Part shown: positions 61,352 to 64,000 of the stretch, one piece after another
How the letters are laid out: every line of letters begins with the position of its first letter
Position numbering within the stretch: position 1 is the first letter of the stretch
Origin: an uncultured Lachnospiraceae bacterium
GTDB taxonomy: Bacteria > Bacillota > Clostridia > Lachnospirales > Lachnospiraceae
NCBI GenBank assembly: GCA_934394565.1
Contig: CAKRQV010000012.1
Coordinates: 1 to 64,000, forward strand
Reading direction: 5' to 3'
Length of the DNA: 64,000 nt
Made by a program: the position numbers and the translations under genes
The notes under the pieces: generated by a model
Databases searched by the model: none
What the model was told of the DNA's origin: nothing
The model's input: only the letters and a program-made list of their open reading frames with translations

Positions 61352-62406
61352 TACTGATGGATCAGATCGCAGATCACAGCGATCGAATCCTGTCCCGGGG
61401 CATTTTCCATTGCCCTGCGGTAGGTATCGCGGTTTTCAAAGAGCTTTTTCACTGCGTCCAGGAGTACCTGATCGGTGATTTCTTCCTCCTCAAGCACCAT
61501 GGAGAAGCCCTGTTTTTCAAAGGAACGGGCATTCAGGATCTGATCACCACGGCTGGCATTGGCAGACAGTGGTATCAGCAGGTTCGGCTTTTTGAGTGCC
61601 TGCAGCTCGCAGATCGCATTGGCACCTGCACGGGAGATCACGATATCGGCCATGGCGAAGAGGTCGGCCAGCTCTTTCTCGATATATTCGTACTGTACAT
61701 AGCCGGTCAGACCGGTCAGGCTTTCGTCTTTTTTGCCTTTACCGCACAGGTGAACAACCTGAAACTCCGGTAAAAGCTGCGGCAGAATATTTCGCACGGC
61801 AGTATTGACTGCCTGGGCACCGAGACTGCCGCCGATGATCAGGATCACCGGTTTATCTGATGTAAAGCCGGTAAAGTCGCGGCCTTTCTGCGGATCACCG
61901 GATAACAGTTCCTGACGGATCGGTGTGCCGGTGACTACGGCCTTGCCCTCTGGCAGATGACTCTTGGTTTCCGGGAAGTTACAGCATACTTTGACAGCGG
62001 ACGGGATACATAGCTTGTTGGCCAGTCCCGGTGTCATATCCGATTCGTGGATGATCGTCGGAATCTTTAAACGACCGGCAGCGACAACGACAGGAACAGA
62101 GACAAAGCCGCCCTTGGAAAAGACGATATCCGGCTGCAGCTTTTTTAAAAGCTTTCGGGCTTCGCCAAAGCCTTTCAGAACGCGGAAGGGATCCGTAAAG
62201 TTCTTGAGATCAAAGTAACGGCGCAGCTTGCCGGAGGAGATGCCGTAATACGGAATACCCTGCTCTTCGATCAGCGTCTTTTCGATACCGGTGTAGGAGC
62301 CGATGTACGAGATCTTGTAGCCCTCTTCCTTAAGCCGGGCGATCAGTGCGATATTGGGTGTAACGTGTCCGGCAGTACCACCGCCGGTGAGAACGATATG
62401 TTTCAT
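61342..62406 (-). CDS. murG: UDP-GlcNAc lipid II transferase MurG
   Basis: 354-residue peripheral membrane enzyme that adds GlcNAc to lipid I to make lipid II. N-terminal GGTAGHVTP, C-terminal GGSLGAQAVN and SRAGANAICEL, the UDP-sugar site. ATG 62406 has GAGGAGG upstream. The gene is not in a mur/fts cluster here and overlaps the sigma gene's 3' end by 10 bases. Confidence 0.96.
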   Translation of the reverse strand: MKHIVLTGGGTAGHVTPNIALIARLKEEGYKISYIGSYTGIEKTLIEEQGIPYYGISSGKLRRYFDLKNFTDPFRVLKGFGEARKLLKKLQPDIVFSKGGFVSVPVVVAAGRLKIPTIIHESDMTPGLANKLCIPSAVKVCCNFPETKSHLPEGKAVVTGTPIRQELLSGDPQKGRDFTGFTSDKPVILIIGGSLGAQAVNTAVRNILPQLLPEFQVVHLCGKGKKDESLTGLTGYVQYEYIEKELADLFAMADIVISRAGANAICELQALKKPNLLIPLSANASRGDQILNARSFEKQGFSMVLEEEEITDQVLLDAVKKLFENRDTYRRAMENAPGQDSIAVICDLIHQYQK

Positions 62407-62534
62407 GGAGTACCTCCTCATTATACAAAATAAACAAAACCTGTTGCGTCTGGCGCACAGGGAGTATACAGTAGTCTTATTATGTTACCCGCTTGCATAA
62501 TTGTCAAGGAAAGAAGCGGACAGACAGGAGTGCA

Positions 62535-63455
62535 ATGGATAAGAACAAGGAAATGGAAACAAATAAAAACCAGGAAATGGTTTCGGAAGATAAAGGGTCA
62601 AAACTCTTTCGCAAAGCCTTTTATGACAAGGCCAGGGAAATAGAAGCCCGTGCAGAAAAGGTCGATCTGGAAATAGACGAAGACCGGATGGAAGCCATGT
62701 ATCAGCGGATCATGGCAAAGATGGCGGGACAGGAAAAGCCCGACGGAGAGGACATACCGGATGAAGCATCGGATTCTGCGACCGAAACTGTCCGGAATAA
62801 GACAGTCGATATACAGGAAGAGGGTATGGCACACGATACATCTGGCCGGATGACCGTGTACGCAAGGAAACCATGGAAATATACGCTCCGCTGGGTTGCC
62901 GTGCTTGCGCTGGTCTGTGCAGGTGTATTTGGTGTATCCCTCCAGAGCCAGGCTGGGAAAGACGGACTGTGGAGCTCTATACAGCGGCTGATCGGTGTGG
63001 AGAGCCGGTGGGAGCAGAAGGATAATGATGAAGAAAGAGAATATTCAGATCCAGAGGAATTGGATGCGATTCGAACAATTGAGTCAGAATTGGGGGTGAG
63101 TTTACCAGAGTTTTTTTATTGGCCCAAGGAAATGTCTTTTTATGGATATGAAGTAAAGAATGATGCGGATTCATTCGTCATAGTGTATCAAAAAAAGGAT
63201 AAAGAGATTATTTATTTTGAAGGATGGTATGATATAAATGATACATCAACTATAGATAGCTGGGAGGGGAAAGGAGAAACCAGTTACCTGGAGTACGAAG
63301 GAATCAAATATAAAATAGTACAGATCGAGGATGATTCGAAGGAACAAGAACACTATTATTATGTAGAATGGGTAGAAAAAGATGCTCAATATATGATTTC
63401 AGGAATGATGGAAAAAGGAGAAATTAAAAAAATTTTAAAAAATATTAAAAATTAG
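62535..63455 (+). CDS. DUF4367 membrane protein (likely anti-sigma)
   Basis: 306 residues. A charged cytosolic N-terminal part (about 1-112) is followed by one membrane helix (about 118-136) and an extracytoplasmic DUF4367-like domain (about 160-306). Such proteins usually act with an ECF sigma factor. From about 63030 the DNA turns clearly more AT-rich than the N-terminal part, so the outside domain may have a different history. ATG 62535 has AGGAG upstream. Confidence 0.8.
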   Translation: MDKNKEMETNKNQEMVSEDKGSKLFRKAFYDKAREIEARAEKVDLEIDEDRMEAMYQRIMAKMAGQEKPDGEDIPDEASDSATETVRNKTVDIQEEGMAHDTSGRMTVYARKPWKYTLRWVAVLALVCAGVFGVSLQSQAGKDGLWSSIQRLIGVESRWEQKDNDEEREYSDPEELDAIRTIESELGVSLPEFFYWPKEMSFYGYEVKNDADSFVIVYQKKDKEIIYFEGWYDINDTSTIDSWEGKGETSYLEYEGIKYKIVQIEDDSKEQEHYYYVEWVEKDAQYMISGMMEKGEIKKILKNIKN

Positions 63456-63533
63456 TGTGATGTTTGTCTAGGAAAATCGTTTTCTTATTGTAGAGTTGAA
63501 TGTTATACGAATTATACAGACAAGGAGAGGACA

Positions 63534-64000
63534 GTGAGAAAACGAAGAAAAAGAATACTGGGTATTGGGTGCGCAATCATTATGATGCTAGCAACAATTA
63601 TGCCAGTATTTGCAAATGATGGCGAAGCTTGGATTGTGGATGGGTCAAAGCTCGTAAATGAAGCTGAATCAGTTTCGGATACAATGTTAGACTATTGTAT
63701 AGAATTTGATGATGAATCCATAATAGAACCTCGTTCAGCAACATATTTGTATGGAGGACATGCTAAGATATCTAATGCAGGTGGTGGTAAAGTAAACATT
63801 TATGCTTATACAAAAGGTAAAGTTGTCTGTGATAAAGTGGAACTCGATATTTATTTACAGTATTATGATAACGGAAGTTGGGTTTATGTGAATAACTGGA
63901 ATTATTCCACGAAAAACAAACCGTTCTTATCGGCTTCACGCACTTTATCCGTAACCAAAGGCCGCTACTATCGCATTAAATGTTATCATGCAGTAACAAA
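63534..64000 (+). CDS. Secreted protein, truncated by window end
   Basis: Partial gene, about 155 codons visible. GTG start behind AAGGAGAGG. Signal peptide: RKRRKR, then a hydrophobic stretch and a cleavage region PVFANDG. Mature part is Tyr/Lys/Asn-rich with predicted beta strands (YLYGGHAKISNAGGGKVNIY). It resembles small exported DUF6147-type proteins, but I am not certain. AT-rich like the second half of the preceding gene. Confidence 0.75.
   Translation, partial: MRKRRKRILGIGCAIIMMLATIMPVFANDGEAWIVDGSKLVNEAESVSDTMLDYCIEFDDESIIEPRSATYLYGGHAKISNAGGGKVNIYAYTKGKVVCDKVELDIYLQYYDNGSWVYVNNWNYSTKNKPFLSASRTLSVTKGRYYRIKCYHAVT

Overview
The window looks like chromosomal DNA of a spore-forming, gut-type Clostridium relative, most likely family Lachnospiraceae. 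The evidence is moderate-GC coding DNA with AT-rich gaps, strong AGGAGG ribosome sites, many 17-bp-spaced sigma-A promoters, and marker genes typical of that group: RicT/PSP1, SpmA/SpmB, the HolB-RicT-TrmN6-RsmI block, DUF5685 next to a J-domain protein, paired CobW GTPases, a Gram-positive Tad pilus locus with a DUF6382-FHA protein, and DUF4367. Species cannot be fixed from the sequence alone.

Layout. 0-1.7 kb: metK (minus) behind a SAM-I riboswitch with terminator. 1.8-4.7 kb: a two-component system with a guanylate-kinase-like gene. 4.8-8.6 kb: holB, ricT, trmN6 and rsmI. 8.7-13.3 kb: VWA/DUF2201 protein, MoxR-type ATPase, spmA-spmB. 13.4-15.8 kb: FabT-type MarR regulator and a convergent DUF885 lipoprotein. 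15.8-16.45 kb: an AT-rich gap with a tight DnaA-box cluster. 16.45-22.66 kb: the F1Fo ATP synthase operon, in which delta and alpha are one continuous reading frame. 22.8-26 kb: Zn-peptidase, mntP behind a Mn(II) (yybP-ykoY) riboswitch, trmB, tRNA-Lys(CTT), Xre regulator. 26-29.7 kb: a structured leader with a small membrane protein, then an operon of an unknown protein, an Xre regulator and sdaAB-sdaAA. 29.8-36 kb: pfkA, recQ, DUF5685, J-domain protein, two membrane proteins. 36-44 kb: TPM-like protein (minus), two CobW GTPases, pth, an inverted-repeat element, mfd. 44-49 kb: PrsA-like lipoprotein, unknown protein, HD hydrolase, a degenerate 55-bp tandem repeat array, YgjP-like metalloprotein, YbaK. 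49.2-58.7 kb: a complete Tad locus ending in an FHA protein. 58.8-64 kb: rhomboid, orphan kinase, HIT protein, ECF sigma, murG, DUF4367 protein and a truncated secreted protein.

The genes are mainly housekeeping (energy, glycolysis, tRNA modification, repair, SAM and peptidoglycan synthesis). Accessory layers are the Tad pilus, metal handling (mntP, His-rich CobW) and the AT-richer right end. The most unusual points are the AtpH-AtpA fusion, the DnaA-box cluster just upstream of the atp operon, the ~55-bp tandem array, a 190-bp inverted-repeat element before mfd, and a dispersed intergenic repeat in two copies. No phage, transposase or CRISPR array was recognised.
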